The notes under the pieces are model-generated. The model worked only from the letters and a program-made list of their open reading frames with translations, was not told the DNA's origin and did not search any database. A stretch of DNA of 64,000 nt from positions 80,075,769-80,139,768 of the forward strand of contig NC_031768.1 of NCBI RefSeq assembly GCF_001522545.3, in the 5' to 3' direction. A program made the position numbers and the translations under genes. Positions within the stretch are counted from its first letter, which is position 1, and each line of letters starts with the position of its first letter. This DNA is from Parus major (lineage: Eukaryota > Chordata > Aves > Passeriformes > Paridae). This document shows, one piece after another, positions 23,953 to 37,149 of this stretch.

Positions 23953-26304
23953 AAGAGCAACCTGAAAGAGAAATCTCTTTATATGACAGAGTAGCTAGAG
24001 TGCAAAAGTCTGTTTAGGGTGAAGTCTCAGAGAAATCTCTTTTCGATTTCCCTCCTGAGAAGCCATGTTTTGGCATCCAAGAGAGATTTTTCTAGGACAC
24101 ACAGCAGAAATGAACTCACATTTACCAGGGGTTTTAACAAATGTAACATTTTCCTTTTCACAATGCACTGGATATTCTTCTCTCCTGTACTGCATTGCCT
24201 CTGAGCTGCAAGGGGAAGGGATGGAAACAGTGCAATTGCCTTGAGATCTATCTGGGGTCTGTCATTGCCCCCAGAATCTTCCTGGGAGCATATTACATTG
24301 GAATTTTCAGGGAAAATAAACCTTCAAGAAAGGAACAAGTTTCCTGAGGAGAAGGATAGCCATCTAGATCAGCAGATACACCTTATGATACAGACATTAC
24401 TACCAGAAGAGACAACCAAGTCTTGCCAAGCAGCCTCATCCCTAATGTGTTATATCCAACTTCATTTTAACACAAGAAGAAACAAATCTTCCACTGCCTG
24501 TCCTACAGGAAGATATGTGTCTAGTCTTTTTTTCTCAGTGTGGCTCCATTTGCCTAATCATACATTACTTCATGGGAAAACAACTGCTCAGTAGTTCAGC
24601 ACTAACAGACTCCCACCCTGTGTGCTGTCCTCCATCTGGTCACATTTTTTGTGTATATTTATTCTTACCAGGGTCATTAATACAAGATTAGATGTTTTGG
24701 CCAATGTTAACAGAAGAAGGTTGTGCTGCTATTTTCCCTGTAGCATTTTTTAGCTTTCCGTATCTTGGGCAGGAAAACAAAGGAGACTAAAGTGCAAGAA
24801 ATCATTCCAACCTAAAAACCTTTAGACCATTAGTAATGCTGGAATTAAAAGATTAAAACACTTGTTTCAAGTGCTAAGTAGTCATGTTCTCTTATTAATG
24901 TCACACTCTACTAAGCATTATGACATACTTTGTAATGCATGGATTCATCCCACATATCCTGTATAGAAAAGTGCTTTGGGCTTATGTTTACATTTGAGGG
25001 CTTTCCTTAATCAAGATTCCAGGATTTATACTCTCTGACTTTCATTTTCTTATCTCATTCCCCCCAAACCAGTTCTCAGTTCTCCCAAATTTGTTTACTT
25101 TGAAAGCCACACTTTAAAACTAGGTGATTTTATGAAGACCTGGAGCAGCCACTTAATCTAGAGACATCTCCCAACATCACGTGCCCCAATGCTTCCTTGA
25201 GTCAGATCTACTGCACCTTAAATGGACTCTGCACTTGCAGTTCCCACTGAGACATTTCTGTGTTCCTGCAAAGGCATTTTTAACATCCATCTGAGTTGCA
25301 TGTACTGCATAGCTGGATTCACGACAGGCTCTCAGAGACAGACATTTATCACTCCTGCATTATCGTGCTCTGTTCTTGCTGTACTGTGGGGAAGAGCCTT
25401 ACTTATCACATTAAAAATTCAAGGAACAATTAAAGAATCCCACTCTTAATGAGATGGTACTTCTCCCATCAATTTTAAGCAATGAATATTGCAAACTCCC
25501 TTCTCAAGCTGGTTAGACTGGTACTCAACTCTCTGCTGTCAAGGACAGAAGCTCCCTCTGAAATGTGCTGAGCTCCTGACACTTGAATGTCTGTGCTGAG
25601 CCTGAGTGTTGGGTGGCTGTCACAAGTAATTAATGTCAATCCAGGCCTGGGACCCTACTTCTAATTCATGGTCCTTGGCCAGACAGTACTGCTCTAACTA
25701 GAATACATGGAGTGTAATTCATTGAACATACTAAATATAGGATGTGACAATTTATGAAGGGGCACGGAGAGTTAGACAAATTTCTGTTTTAAAATACCTA
25801 TTTTTTTTTTTCCCATGGAAACAAATGTATGTGAAATTATTTAAATGTTGGGAGATCTTAGGGGAAAAGTTTTGTGAAAGTACTATAGACCTTGGAAGAA
25901 GAAAACCTTCATCATGAGAGGATGTGTTCATCTCTGACAAAATATAAAACCAAAACAGGCACCAGAGAATATACAGCATTAATTTCTGCACTAATCAAGT
26001 GAGCCAGCAGTGTGTAAAAACTCATCACTGTTCATTCTAGAGGCAGCTACTACAAGAGTTCAAGAGACTGAAATAAAGCATCCTTCAACTTTGTAAACAA
26101 AAGGAGGATTGTGAAGCCATGATGTTTAGCACTGAATTGATCTAGCTGGACTGTGTATGCTCCTGCAGAATCAAAATAATGCAGGAACAAGGTTTGGTCC
26201 TGAACCTCAGTTTTGAGGATGAATGTAATTCCTACTATCTAAGCATATTCAATCCCTTTTCTAATCAAGCTTATATTCAAATTTGTAATTGCAATCTGTG
26301 CATA
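23953..26304. other. Intergenic, nothing recognised
   Basis: Contains a 117-codon open frame at 24241-24594 with no recognisable domain, about what chance gives over 64 kb. No other feature seen. Confidence 0.5.
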
Positions 26305-26307
26305 GGT

Positions 26308-26346
<39 letters not shown>
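26305..26346. repeat. (AT)n(GT)n compound microsatellite
   Basis: (AT) run at about 26308-26320 followed by thirteen GT units at 26321-26346. Confidence 0.95.
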
Positions 26347-26637
26347 TTGTAAAACCTTTTACACTCCTTCAGTTTAGATAATACTGCAGAAAAGGAACAG
26401 AATATTATTAATAAAGTTACTTCTTTTAATGATAACTTTTGAAAAATGAGTAGAAAAGGATTGTTTGCTAACAATCTCTGTGAAAGTTGTATGATGTTGC
26501 TCAAAGTATGGACAGAGATCTCAGACCATGCATGTCTATGAAATTCTGAAGGGAATGACAAGAAGAAAGTAATTGGCCCAACACTCCAAAGAAAATGCTT
26601 TCATTATGTCAATGTTTGGATTCCTACTTGGAATAAT

Positions 26638-26950
26638 GTAGGTGGGAAGTGACCTTTGTATCCCATTTAGTCCACTCATATGGTCTCCTCAAAGGAGGTC
26701 TGATTTCAAACCTAGAGGACGATTCTCAGGGTATTTACTCATGGAATTTTGAAAATCTTCAAGGATGACAATTCCACCACCTAACTTAGAAATTTTCCTT
26801 GTTGGAAATCTGGAAGCTGTGTTTCTTGCTGTTTGTCTATGACTGTGCACCTTGGAGAAGGGTCTGGTGCCATTTTCACTACCTCCTTTAAGACCATTTA
26901 GGATACATTCAGGGTGTCATCTCCTGAATTATTCTGCAGAGATGCTGACA
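26638..26950 (-). mobile_element. Old, diverged CR1 3' UTR fragment
   Basis: Ordered weak matches to the reverse complement of the CR1 3' region: AGGTGGGAAGTGACCTTTG, GATGACAATTCCACCACC, TTTTCCTTGTTGGAAATCTG and TGCACCTTGGAGAAGGGTCTGG. Divergence is clearly greater than in the other copies, so it is an early insertion. Confidence 0.7.
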
Positions 26951-27444
26951 CACCTTTGTGACCAGTTCAGGCAGCAAATTTAACTTTTCAAAAGCAAACT
27001 CTGAACAGAAACAAAGATGTCATTGCAGGGAGATAGGATTTTAAAAACAATGGTCTCTCCAGTCATGCAGAAAATATATATCTCATCTTGATTTTATTTC
27101 AGTGAATCAAACATTCAGTGCAAACAATTAGGGATGGCTGTCACTGTTAAATGCAATGAAAAATGCCTTCTGTTTAAGAAGCATCACACAAGATGATAAC
27201 TGTTAAATTTGTTGAAGTTAAATGTACTTTTATTGCCAGTATTCTTGAGTCCAAATGGGAATGCATCCAAACCCAAACTTGTGGACTTCATTTCTACAGG
27301 AAAACTCCCTCAAGCAGAAGATGTCTGTAACTAAGATGGTAATTTTCTTCTGCAAATTCACCATAATAAAACAATTATTTTGCTCATATATTAAACTTGT
27401 TATAATCTGTGGACAGAAAATTCCAAGAAGTTCTCACATCCCTT

Positions 27445-27698
27445 TTATACTGTGGGACCTAGAGCTGGATGCAACACTCCAAGTGGGGTCTCCCTAGAGC
27501 GGAGGGGAGGGGAAGAGTCCACTCCTTTGACCTGCTGGTCACCCTTCTTTTGATGCAGCCCAGGACACAATTTGCTTTACTGGCTGCAAGAGCACATTGC
27601 TGAATCATGTTATTCTTTTGGTCCACCAACACCCCAAAGTCCTTCTACCCAGGACTAGTCTTGACCTATCCTCTGCTCAGCCTGTACTTGTGCTTAAT
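27445..27698 (-). mobile_element. CR1 fragment from ORF2 end / 3' UTR
   Basis: Reverse-complement CR1 words: CCTAGAGCTGGATGCAACAC, CTTTGACCTGCTGGTCACCC, TTTTGATGCAGCCCAGGACA, GTCCACCAACACCCCAAAGT, CAGCCTGTACTTGTGCTTAA. The 3' UTR end is missing, so both ends are truncated. Confidence 0.93.
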
Positions 27699-29326
27699 TT
27701 ACTATGTATGTGTGGAATTTTAATTGGTGACATCCCTCATGTCTTCTATTTGGTGTGGGTGTATATGTGTGAGTTGGGATTTTTTTGTTTGTTTTCTCCC
27801 TTGCTTCTTGGTTTGGGATCTCATTTATTTGATCCCAAACATGGGTTTTATTGTTAGCTTTTATGTGTTTTTGTGGGAGAACATATGCATACCTATTCTC
27901 CAAGATTACGGTCTTCTGTACTGAAGTCCTTTGGGTTTGACCTCAACTTTCTGCACCTTGGGCCAGTGAGCTTTCCTGAATTCTGTGTTGGTAAAGAGGT
28001 TCACTAATGATATGGCAAAGAGGGAAACATAACACCATAGGAGAAAAATGTTTGAGGAGATAAGTAAGACCCACAAAACCTGAAGAGTTTCACTGCTCTT
28101 GTGTGATACCCAGACAATTCTAGTTGCAGATTATTAACTGCTAATCTCTTCAGGCTCAGTGACTTCTAGGGATTTCAGACAGGTTAAATTGGTATTACTA
28201 ACACTTCAGAGCATACTACAACAGAAAGAAAAAATAGTGTTGCAAAATCTTCATTAATTTGATTCCAGAGCTGATATTAAGCAGCTGGCAGGTATATCAG
28301 CAAGGGCATAACACTTAGAAAATATTTAGAACATGTGTACACTATGTATGTGTACATAACTAAATATATATAGCTGTTTTATGCTTTGGGATAATTTTCT
28401 ATATAAGATATTCTCCCAAAATTAGCTTTAGTATTCCTTCTTTCCACCTTGGCTATAAGATTTTCCTGTAAGCTTTTGCCCCTGTTGATTTTCTGTAGGT
28501 CTCTACGCCTGAAAAAGCCAAACTTGATTTGCACACTAAGTTGCACCATGACTGTGGGGTTTATTGGACCCCTATTGAGACATATTAATGGTGGTCTATT
28601 CTCATGCAATAATGTCACCATTTTTTTTTGTCATTCTCTCTAAAGATTTCTATAAAATATGCTCATAAAGCTCAGGCAGCAATCTGAATTTTCTGTATTT
28701 CCTGTTCCTTCTAAAGGTTACCTAGAAACATCTGCGGCACAATAACAGTAAACTACCACACACCTAAGAATACTTGCTGTAAACTGCTCCATTGTGCCAA
28801 TTAAATGCAGTATGAACTCTACACAGGGGAGCACTTTATTGTTTCATTATTGCTTTTATATAATTTTAAATCCTGTTCACTGCAGCAACAAACATCCAAG
28901 CAAATATTTAAAGAGCTAAATGGGGAAATGTAGAACAAGTTAATCTGCTACTGGAAACTTTAATGTGTGCAACTCCACATATGGTGTATCTGTGTTCAGA
29001 GGGCAATAAAATATTTTCAAAGGCACAAAGAAAATGGCATATTTGCCTTTTTAATACATGCAATTAGACATAAGGGGAAGGGATCTAACTGGTAGAGTGG
29101 ACTGACTTAGATAACAGTATGTGCTGGTGTTGCACATATTGCAGTGATAGTTTAGGACAAGCATAAACCTAGAAAGGTCCAATTCACTGCAACAAAAAAC
29201 ATGGTTGTGTGGGAGCATGAGGGATTACCTGTTAAATAAAACATATTGCCAGCTACGTAATTGATCAACACTGCAGGAGGCGGAAAATTCCTGTCAGCAA
29301 TTGCCTTTGGTTCAATTAAGATTTGA
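27699..29326. other. Intergenic, nothing recognised
   Basis: AT-rich unique-looking sequence. No exon or mobile element recognised. Confidence 0.55.
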
Positions 29327-29404
29327 GCAAAAGAAGATATGTTTGGAAGTTATTTCCTTTGCAAAGCAAAAGTAGATATGTTTTGAAGTTATTTCCTTTA
29401 CAAA
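29327..29404 (+). repeat. 39-bp tandem duplication, two copies
   Basis: Copies at 29327-29365 and 29366-29404 begin GCAAAAG and end CAAA. They differ at three of 39 positions (A/T, G/T, G/A), so the duplication is not brand new. Confidence 0.95.
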
Positions 29405-29642
29405 TCTCCAGCTGTCTGAGTTTGGAGAGTCAGAGCCCTTGAGCTGCTATTGAAAAGCCAATGAGGTCACACAGCTGATGTCTTCTGTGATTAATGACAA
29501 AATTGGCAGGCTTAAACAGCAGGTGACTCAGAACTGTATCAATGATGACAATTTAGTTTCATTAGAATGTTATCTCTGCTCTTTCTGTTATTTTATCATA
29601 GGATTTTTTTTGTCAAAGTCTTTCAGCTTTCAGTCTGCATGG
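29405..29642. other. Short unique spacer
   Basis: Unremarkable sequence between the 39-bp duplication and the next CR1. Confidence 0.5.
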
Positions 29643-29975
29643 TTATAGAATTATAGAATGCTTTGGGTTGGAAGGTGCTTTAAGGCCCATCTAGGTACAA
29701 TCCCCCTGCCATGGGCAGGGACACCTTCCACTACACTGGGGTTACTCAGGGTCCCATCCAACCTGGCCTTCAATACTTCCAGGGTTAGGACATCCACACC
29801 TTCTCTGGTGAACCTGTTCCAATGCCTCACCACCTTCACAGAAAATAATTTCTTCCTTATATGTAACCTAAATTTCCCCTCTTTCAGTTTGAACCCATTA
29901 CTCCTGTTCCATATCACTACTGTTCATGATGAAGAGTCACTCTCCAGCTTCTTTATAGGTCCATTAAGTGTCCTG
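29643..29975 (-). mobile_element. CR1 3' fragment, about 330 bp
   Basis: Begins TATAGAATTATAGAATGC and runs through GGGTTGGAAGGTGCTTTAAG, CCCTGCCATGGGCAGGGACA, CATCCAACCTGGCCTTCAAT, CTGGTGAACCTGTTCCAATG, CTCTTTCAGTTTGAACCCAT and CTCTCCAGCTTC, all reverse-complement CR1. 5'-truncated and moderately diverged. Confidence 0.97.
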
Positions 29976-31190
29976 TCATGCCCTACTAGGAACAGCAACC
30001 AACGAAGACAAAATTTAATATGAAACCATAAAATGCTGCAAAGAATTATTTCTGTTTCCGGAGTAATTTATGCATAAAGAGTTCTGCACTCTTAAATTAA
30101 TTTTCTTTTTTTTTAGGATTATGCTATATTTACATCAGATCCACCAACATGGTGTTCCCTCGGAATTGTCCTGTTCTAGACAAGTTTAGTCCATCTGACA
30201 AGCCACAAATTGAAGAAATGACTGCCTGTCCTTGGCAGAAAGACTGTGACAATACTCCACCAGATTTCCCAAACTTCCCTAGCAATCCTGCAAAATAGAT
30301 GAAATTCAGTTCAAGAGGGAAAAGTGAGTGGAAAATTGCAATGAGGATATTAAAGATACACAGTGGAATGCAACCAACTTGGCTCTCTCTGTGTAACCCC
30401 TGTAGGCTTTCTGCTTTGAAATAAAAGTAATTAATTCAGAAATGCACAAAGACACTTTCTGACAAGAACATCTATTTTAGGATTACACCACTTTGATTTC
30501 AGAATGCAGTGGCCACTTGAGGGCAATTCCAAAGTAGATGTGAAGTAACACCTAATGAACCTAAGTTTCTGGTGATGACAAGGTCATAATACCACTTGCT
30601 GCCATGAAATACCACATAACCTCATCAACATACGTTTCTCTGTGTTTATGGTACTATTTCTTGCTCACCTAAACAAGGTGCCTATGTAGACCCTATTCAG
30701 CATTGGTTACTACAGCCACCTTTTAGGGAGTTAGTTAAAAAGACGTGTAGAAAATTTATGGTATTAAGATCCCAAAGGATTTTGAAAGAAAGGTAAAGAT
30801 ACAATCAAAGGATACACCAAGAAACCAAGAGATTTTAGTTAGAGGTCAAAAAGAGCAGAGCACTTAATTTTGGTGTAGGGTAGGAAGGAAAAGCAAGAGA
30901 AGCAGGAGTGATTTTGTTCCGTACCATAGCCCAGAGCTTAGAAACACAGATTCAGCTGCATATTGCTGTTTATCAAGCGGGTAGAATATAGCTGATACCA
31001 CATCTTTTCAGGGAGAACCACTGAAGGGTCACAAGAGAAACACCAAGGGAGAAATGCACTTCCTAAGGTAACTCAGAACTGGGACAGTAGGGGGTTCTTG
31101 CTACTGATCTAGCATTTACTCACCTGAGCAGACTCTCAATCCTCCTACTCCCAGGTGTAAGCTACTTTCAGATTTCCTTCTCTGGATTTA
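29976..31190. other. Intergenic apart from the candidate exon
   Basis: Apart from the candidate exon at 30117-30425, nothing is recognised here. Confidence 0.5.
30117..30425 (+). other. Candidate terminal exon, unrecognised
   Basis: A strong-looking 3' splice site (pyrimidine tract at 30099-30114, AG at 30115-30116) is followed by a stop-free frame from 30119 to the TAG at 30296-30298. That is 59 codons, including M-V-F-P-R-N-C-P-V-L-D-K-F and P-P-D-F-P-N-F-P-S-N-P-A-K. AATAAA follows at 30420-30425. The composition (Pro, Asp, four Cys) looks more protein-like than neighbouring frames, but I do not recognise the protein. A 59-codon frame has roughly a 6 percent chance per position of being open at random, so this is a lead only. 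It could instead be a lncRNA exon. Confidence 0.25.
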
Positions 31191-31415
31191 CAGATATAAG
31201 GAAGAAATTCTTAACTATAATGGTATTGAGGTAATGGAACTGATTGTCCAGAGAAATTGTGGGCTCCCCATTCTTGGAAGTGTTCAAAATCAGGCTGATT
31301 TTAGGGGCTCTGAGCAACCTGGTCTAGTGGAAAATGTCCATGAGAGGGGGCTTGGAACTAGATGGTCTTTGAGGTCTTTTCCAACCCAAAGCATTCCATT
31401 ACATGATTCTATGAT
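31191..31415 (+). mobile_element. CR1 3' fragment
   Basis: Matches include AGATATAAGGAAGAAATTCT, CATTCTTGGAAGTGTTCAAA, CTCTGAGCAACCTGGTCTAG, GGCTTGGAACTAGATGGTCT and TTTTCCAACCCAAAGC, then the ACATGATTCTATGATA tail. Confidence 0.95.
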
Positions 31416-34400
31416 ATTTTCAAGTCATTTAATCTGCCACAGTGAATGGCACCACTTCATTTTTTCATTTATAAAAGACTATTATCTTTGAATATTTTCT
31501 TCAGTCCCCATGATCTCAGAGGAACAAAAAAGGAAAGAAGCAGTCCCATTATTTTACTGCCAGTATCTGCCCAAGAAAAATGTAAACACTTTTTCTGTAT
31601 GGTATGATTATAACTGAGCTGAATTAGATTTTAACCTCTGAAGAAAACCAGAAAAATGTAATTGAACCCAATAGTTAATTTGAACTTTACTGAATGGTAG
31701 AAGTCAGGACCGACTTCGGGTCACTTCTTTAGTACTGGTTAACCAAGTACAAGACATGCAATCAGAATACACATTTTTAAAACAATGGTTTCACCCTACT
31801 TGGCTGGCCAGTTGGTCTACAGGATGCAAATGGGGGGTTCAGACCTGTGCCCCACAGATGAATTTGAGTTATTTGTGTATTGAAACTATCTCAGTACTCT
31901 GATAGCAGTTCCACTCACACAAAACAAAGCACATATTCAAGTAATGATGTATACATAATGTTAGGTCTCTGTTTCAAATTTACTTCATCCTGTGGCTAAT
32001 TGCCTCACTGCAGACTGCCAATTAGTTTGATGCCCAGCTGTATTCAGGAAACCAAGTGGGAATGCCTGCATAAGCCTTTGAAGTCCTTTATGTTATCTGC
32101 TACTCTAAAAAGCTTATCAACATAGCATTTGAGAGGAAGAAATGAATACTTATGATAAAACATTAATCTCCTTGAAGCTTTAGAAACTGCTTTGACACAA
32201 TAGGAGATGCTAAAGTGAGGCTTTGTCCTCAGTCCACTTCTCTCAATCCTGACAGGATGCTCTGACAACACTGAAACTAAAATAACCTGCTGTTTTAAAA
32301 AATTCTCTAGATACTGATGAAATTCAGTAGGAAGGAGCAGCATGATGTTTTTGTTAACCTGTGCTGATCATCAAAACTAACAAACTCTAGACTCAAGTGG
32401 TTGAAGTGTTACAAATGTACTTGACATTTTGTGCCTCAGAGACAGTGTCACCACACCATGTTAAAGGCAGGTGAGAAAGTGCCAGGAGGCTGGGAAAATT
32501 CTTGAGCTGTTTGACCTGAAGGTGGAACATTTATTTTCTCTCTTTCTTTAGCAGCAACAGTAAATGAGCAGAAAGATAGATGTTCATTCACATCCTTCAC
32601 TGTGAAGGCCTAAATTCTAAATTTATTTCTGCTGATTATTCCCCTAGAGTCATGTTTTTCTCCAACGAAAACAAAAAGCTCTCACATCTGCTTATGTATG
32701 CTATGGGCTGATAGTGAGTGTAAATTAACCGATAATGATATTACACTTCAATAATATTAGATTTGGTTGGCTGAAGGCTATTGCAACATCCTCAGTAAAT
32801 TCAAGCAGCTGGTTGGGGGTTAGGTCCTCCTAACTCTGATGAAGCTTGCAAAAAAGGCCTTCAAGCCAATAACAGCTTCCTCTGGCTCATAGGCTCAGAA
32901 AGCTGTCCTACCTTTTCATAGATCTCAGGAAAAGAGGAAGGATCTGAGCTTTTGGAGAAACTTTTCCTCTCTCCTATAAGTAAGGAAAGAGAGAAAAAGG
33001 GTTTGGTTATGTTGGTATGGATACAAAACTGCATTTCTACTTTTCTTCATTGCTTCATTTCTTCAACATTCTTTCTGGCTATACTAGCTTGGTTTGCTTT
33101 CAAACACCACTCAGTTCTGTCAAGGTCATATTTATCATGTTCTTATTCTTTTCCTTTCTCAAATCTATTGAGTCAGAAGCAAATCTTTTCATTAGCTGCT
33201 GGGAAGACCTTGGTACTGGTATTTTAGTTTTCTTTCTTGTGGGGTTTTTTTCCAGTCATTTCTAGGCATTAGTCAGTCATATGTGAAGGAGGGTTTCTGA
33301 AGGAGGTACAGAGTTAAACACATAATTGTGATCTCTTGCAGATATTTATCTTTCTTCTTTGTTGTTGTTTTGTTTGAAAAAATTATCCAAAGTTGTTTAA
33401 GCTGGAAGTCTGTAATTATGCTTTGTCAAAGGAAAAACAAATTGATTTTGGTCCTGGAGTAAGTGATTCACCTTGCTAACACGGGAGTGTGAGTAGGAAG
33501 AAAAAATACTTCAAATTTTCAAAACATGTTCTTTCAATTCATTATGAATTATTCCTTCCAAACATCTTTTTACTTCATTTTAAATGTCTGCCTTCTCTTT
33601 TCTTCGTTTGTAGCTCTTGGGTCATATCCCTACTTCACATGTTCATATCTTTACTTTCACATTTACTGTTGTTACCTCAAATGCAATAATATTATGTGAG
33701 TATGGGAAAGAAACAACTTTCTCTTTCCAAGTTGTTTGTATTTGCTTCTATGTTGGATAGATGGATGCACGGATGGATGGACAGACTAACAGATACATAG
33801 GCATGCATGGACCATTGCAGCATACACATTAACATATCACATTAAAAATCTTTTACTTTTGCATATTAATATATGCAAAATAAACATTCTGTTATACACA
33901 GACTTGAAAATGAAAATGAAAAAAAAGTGGGTACAGTGAGGCAAAATAAGGCGCTGGGCTAAAAATTAGAAACAGTGAGTTTCAAGCTCCTTGAAGTATT
34001 CTCCTGGTGTAAAGAATCAACTTTTTTGCTGAGCAGTCCCACTGATCTGAGGGAATGGTGTGAAGCTATGCTTTTTTCAAGTGATAACCTGTAATTCCCT
34101 GGGCTCAGAAAATGAAACAGGCAGCTCTGCAAAGTCATTGGACCACAGGGAAACACTTTTGTGAATGGTTAAAAAACCAGAGGACCTATGGTATTCATAG
34201 CATCTGTTACTTGAAAGCTGAAAATAAGTAACTGTTAAGGTATGATTTCTTTCATCACTAACTAATTTTTTGAAGGGACTGGCAATTTTTATGACAAATG
34301 ATCTTACAATTAAAGCACCACTGTAATTTGTCTTTCCCTGGCATGTAATTTATGGCGTTCTTCAAGAGGAAGAAAGAAGAGCAGAGACTACAGAAATCAC

Positions 34401-36441
34401 ACTCCCTATATAGAGGGAAAAGCAGTAGCAGGGGTGCAACTTCATCCTGATGTCTCCCAGATTGGGCGGAATAAGAACACAGTCATTAGTAAGAAGCTTC
34501 ACATAGAATAAGATACAAAAAGTTCCAAGACCTAAAAAATATTTCAGGTACATCATAAATTATTCTGTTGTCTCTGCAAGTTAGAAAGTTGGTGACACTT
34601 AGAAAGACTTGTTTTAAAGGTTGAAGTAATGTGGACACTTATTCACATAGCACGTATATCCTTCGCAAAAAGTGCATACATAGTATAATGTTTATGAAAC
34701 ACATTTTATAGGCTAGAATAGGAGCTCTCTCAATTAGCAAATTATGACCCTTGGATTAAAAAAAGACATCAAACACATAAAAGAATTCATTTATGACATT
34801 GGACCAGCTTAATAATGACTCAGGGATCTGTTATGATTCCATCTTTTTCAACACTAGTGAACCATTCAGCAGAACGTGGTTGTGAAGAAATCCTAATTAT
34901 ACAGCCTGGACAGTTCCTAAAACTTTCAGGATGAATGAGAATAGCAACCAGTTTTCAATCTTAAAGGCAAGGAATAAAAAGAAAATAATTCACAGAATCA
35001 GAGCCTTGATAGGCTCTGAAAAAACAGCTGCTGTCTTTCCAGGGTTACTCTTCAAAACATGCTGTCTAAAGAATAGTGTTTTCAGAAAAAAAGTTAGCAT
35101 ACTTTGACAGAAATAGCCAGAGATCTTCCACCCAGTTACAGCAGATGGCAGTTCAAAAGACAGAGGACATCTGTTTATGATTCATCCAACTTTGCAAAAG
35201 ACTATGAGAATTTGAGATAGCGCTCTCAGCAGAGTTTTTATTCCTCATAGGTGAGAATGGAGTCACCTCCATCTGGCAAAATTTGCCAACTAATCCTCAT
35301 TACTGATCAAGAAGTTACCTTAGGCGACATGCAGGTCTTCAGGGAGAAGTTACAAGATGTGGATGTGTAATGCTTTCAGACAGAAAGCTTTGCTCCTATA
35401 GACAAATTCTGCTTTCAGAATGTTTTTCCTTTTCCTTTTGTAAATGGACAATGAAGAGCCAGGAAGTCAGCTAGGAAAAGATTCTTTCACAAATGAATAC
35501 AGAAATTATGAAAAAAACTATTGTTGGTGGAGTTGCAAAACTGCAGTGATTCAATGATAATGATTGTCTCAACTATTTTGCTTCTCCATTTGAAGCATCA
35601 CTGACAGCTGAAAAATATAATTTGGTACGATGCCAAAATAACTGTGACTTTGTTATGAAAGGATATCAAGAAATTTTCCACAATCAACGATGATTTTATC
35701 TCTTGCCAGCTGGTCTCATGCATTTCAAAAAGGGTATACTTGAACTCATTTACTGGAGTTAACTGTCTTCAGAGTGTACATAGACAGGGCTGAATAAGAA
35801 AATGAAGTTAAATACCAATGACTGAAAGTTTGTTCTCAGAATTTCTCCACTGATTTGCTAATTAACTTCAGCAGATTTAAGACATGACCTCATGTAGGCA
35901 GAGCATCTGTCAGATGACCACAGAATTTTTAATGTCTTGTGGACTGAATAACTGTGTTTATAGAGTGTAGAAGAACCAAATACAGAGGTAGAGAGGGTGT
36001 GACTATCTTCTGGAGATATATAACAGTAGGGATGAAAAAGGATTATGCTATCTCACAGCTTGCATATTCTCATGGATTTTATTGGTTTATTTACCTATTT
36101 TCACAAATGTACAGTAGTCCAATTGATATATAACCATTGGACTGCATTATTTTTAGCTTGTGCAGGAAATTAATAACTTTTTTATAGATGTGACCAATGT
36201 AATGTGGATTTATAGGATGGCCTGTTATTTATGTCATGACATGTAAGACACAAGAATTTGCAGGTGCTTGTCACAAACAGAATAAACAGATTTACTTTTT
36301 TTAAATATGTAAATGACATGACAGCATGGAAGTTGTAATAAACCAAAGATTTTGAACCAGTAGCTGAATTGCATGACTGAAATTATCTATTCTAATCCCA
36401 TCAAGTAGCAAATACTGTAGGTACAGTGGTGGCATCACCAT
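31416..36441. other. Intergenic desert, nothing recognised
   Basis: Five kilobases of AT-rich sequence. Small items only: a GGATGGAT-like run at 33755-33783, a POU-like palindrome at 33857-33880, and an 8-bp-arm hairpin (CAGAGCCT TGAT AGGCTCTG) near 34995. Open frames of 60-99 codons are not recognisable. Confidence 0.55.
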
Positions 36442-36975
36442 GTTATAGAATAATAGACTAGCCTAGGCTGGAATGGACCTTGAAAGAGCCCTTGGTAAAA
36501 CTTTTCATAGGAAAGAGAATGTGTATGAGATGATCTGGGCTCTGTCCAATGGCAGCTCAAAATATTCAGTGGTGGAGACTCTACCACATCCCTGGTGATG
36601 GTCATTCCCTTGGTCCAGTTAACGACTGTTCTTACTGCAAAAAAAAGTTTTTCTTACTCCAAGGTAAAACTGATGGTGCAACTTCTACCCTTGTCCCTCA
36701 TTTTCTGCCTTGGGAAAACAGAGCCTCCATCCTCTTTTTAGCTCCCCCCTGAAGTACTGGAAATTGTGATGAGATCTTTCCTGATCCTTCTCCAGAGAGG
36801 AGAGATCCAGCATCTTCAGTCTTTCCTCATAAGGTAGTTCTTCAGACCTTTGCTCATCTTTGTAGCTCTCCTTTAGGCCTTCTCCAGCCTGTCGGTGTCT
36901 TTCTTGAATTGTGGGGCCCAGAAATGGAGACAATACTCCAGGTGTGGCCTGAAAAATGCTGAGTAGAGTCAAATC
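36442..36975 (-). mobile_element. CR1 3' portion of an internally rearranged copy
   Basis: Begins TTATAGAATAATAGACTAGC and continues with diverged reverse-complement CR1 3' UTR. Examples are TCCTTCTCCAGAGAGGAGAG, CTTCAGTCTTTCCTCATAAG, GGCCTTCTCCAGCCTGTCGG, GGGGCCCAGAAATGGAGACA and ACTCCAGGTGTGGCC. An older subfamily than the well-preserved copies. Confidence 0.88.
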
Positions 36976-37149
36976 ATGTCTCTACCCTTGCTTGAAACCA
37001 GATAAACAATATCCACTGCACTCCCTACATAAATACAAGATGTTATTTCGGTGCAAAAAGGGATCCAGATTAGTCTGGCTTAATTTGTCCTTGGCAAGTG
37101 CCTCCTGTTTTTTCCCAATAATCTGCTTCTTTTGGTTCGTAGTACTTTT

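Noticed and set aside
24241..24594. 117-codon open frame on the + strand
   Set aside because: No domain, motif or splice context recognised, and length within chance expectation.
29658..30023. 121-codon open frame on the + strand
   Set aside because: Almost wholly antisense to the CR1 3' UTR fragment at 29643-29975.
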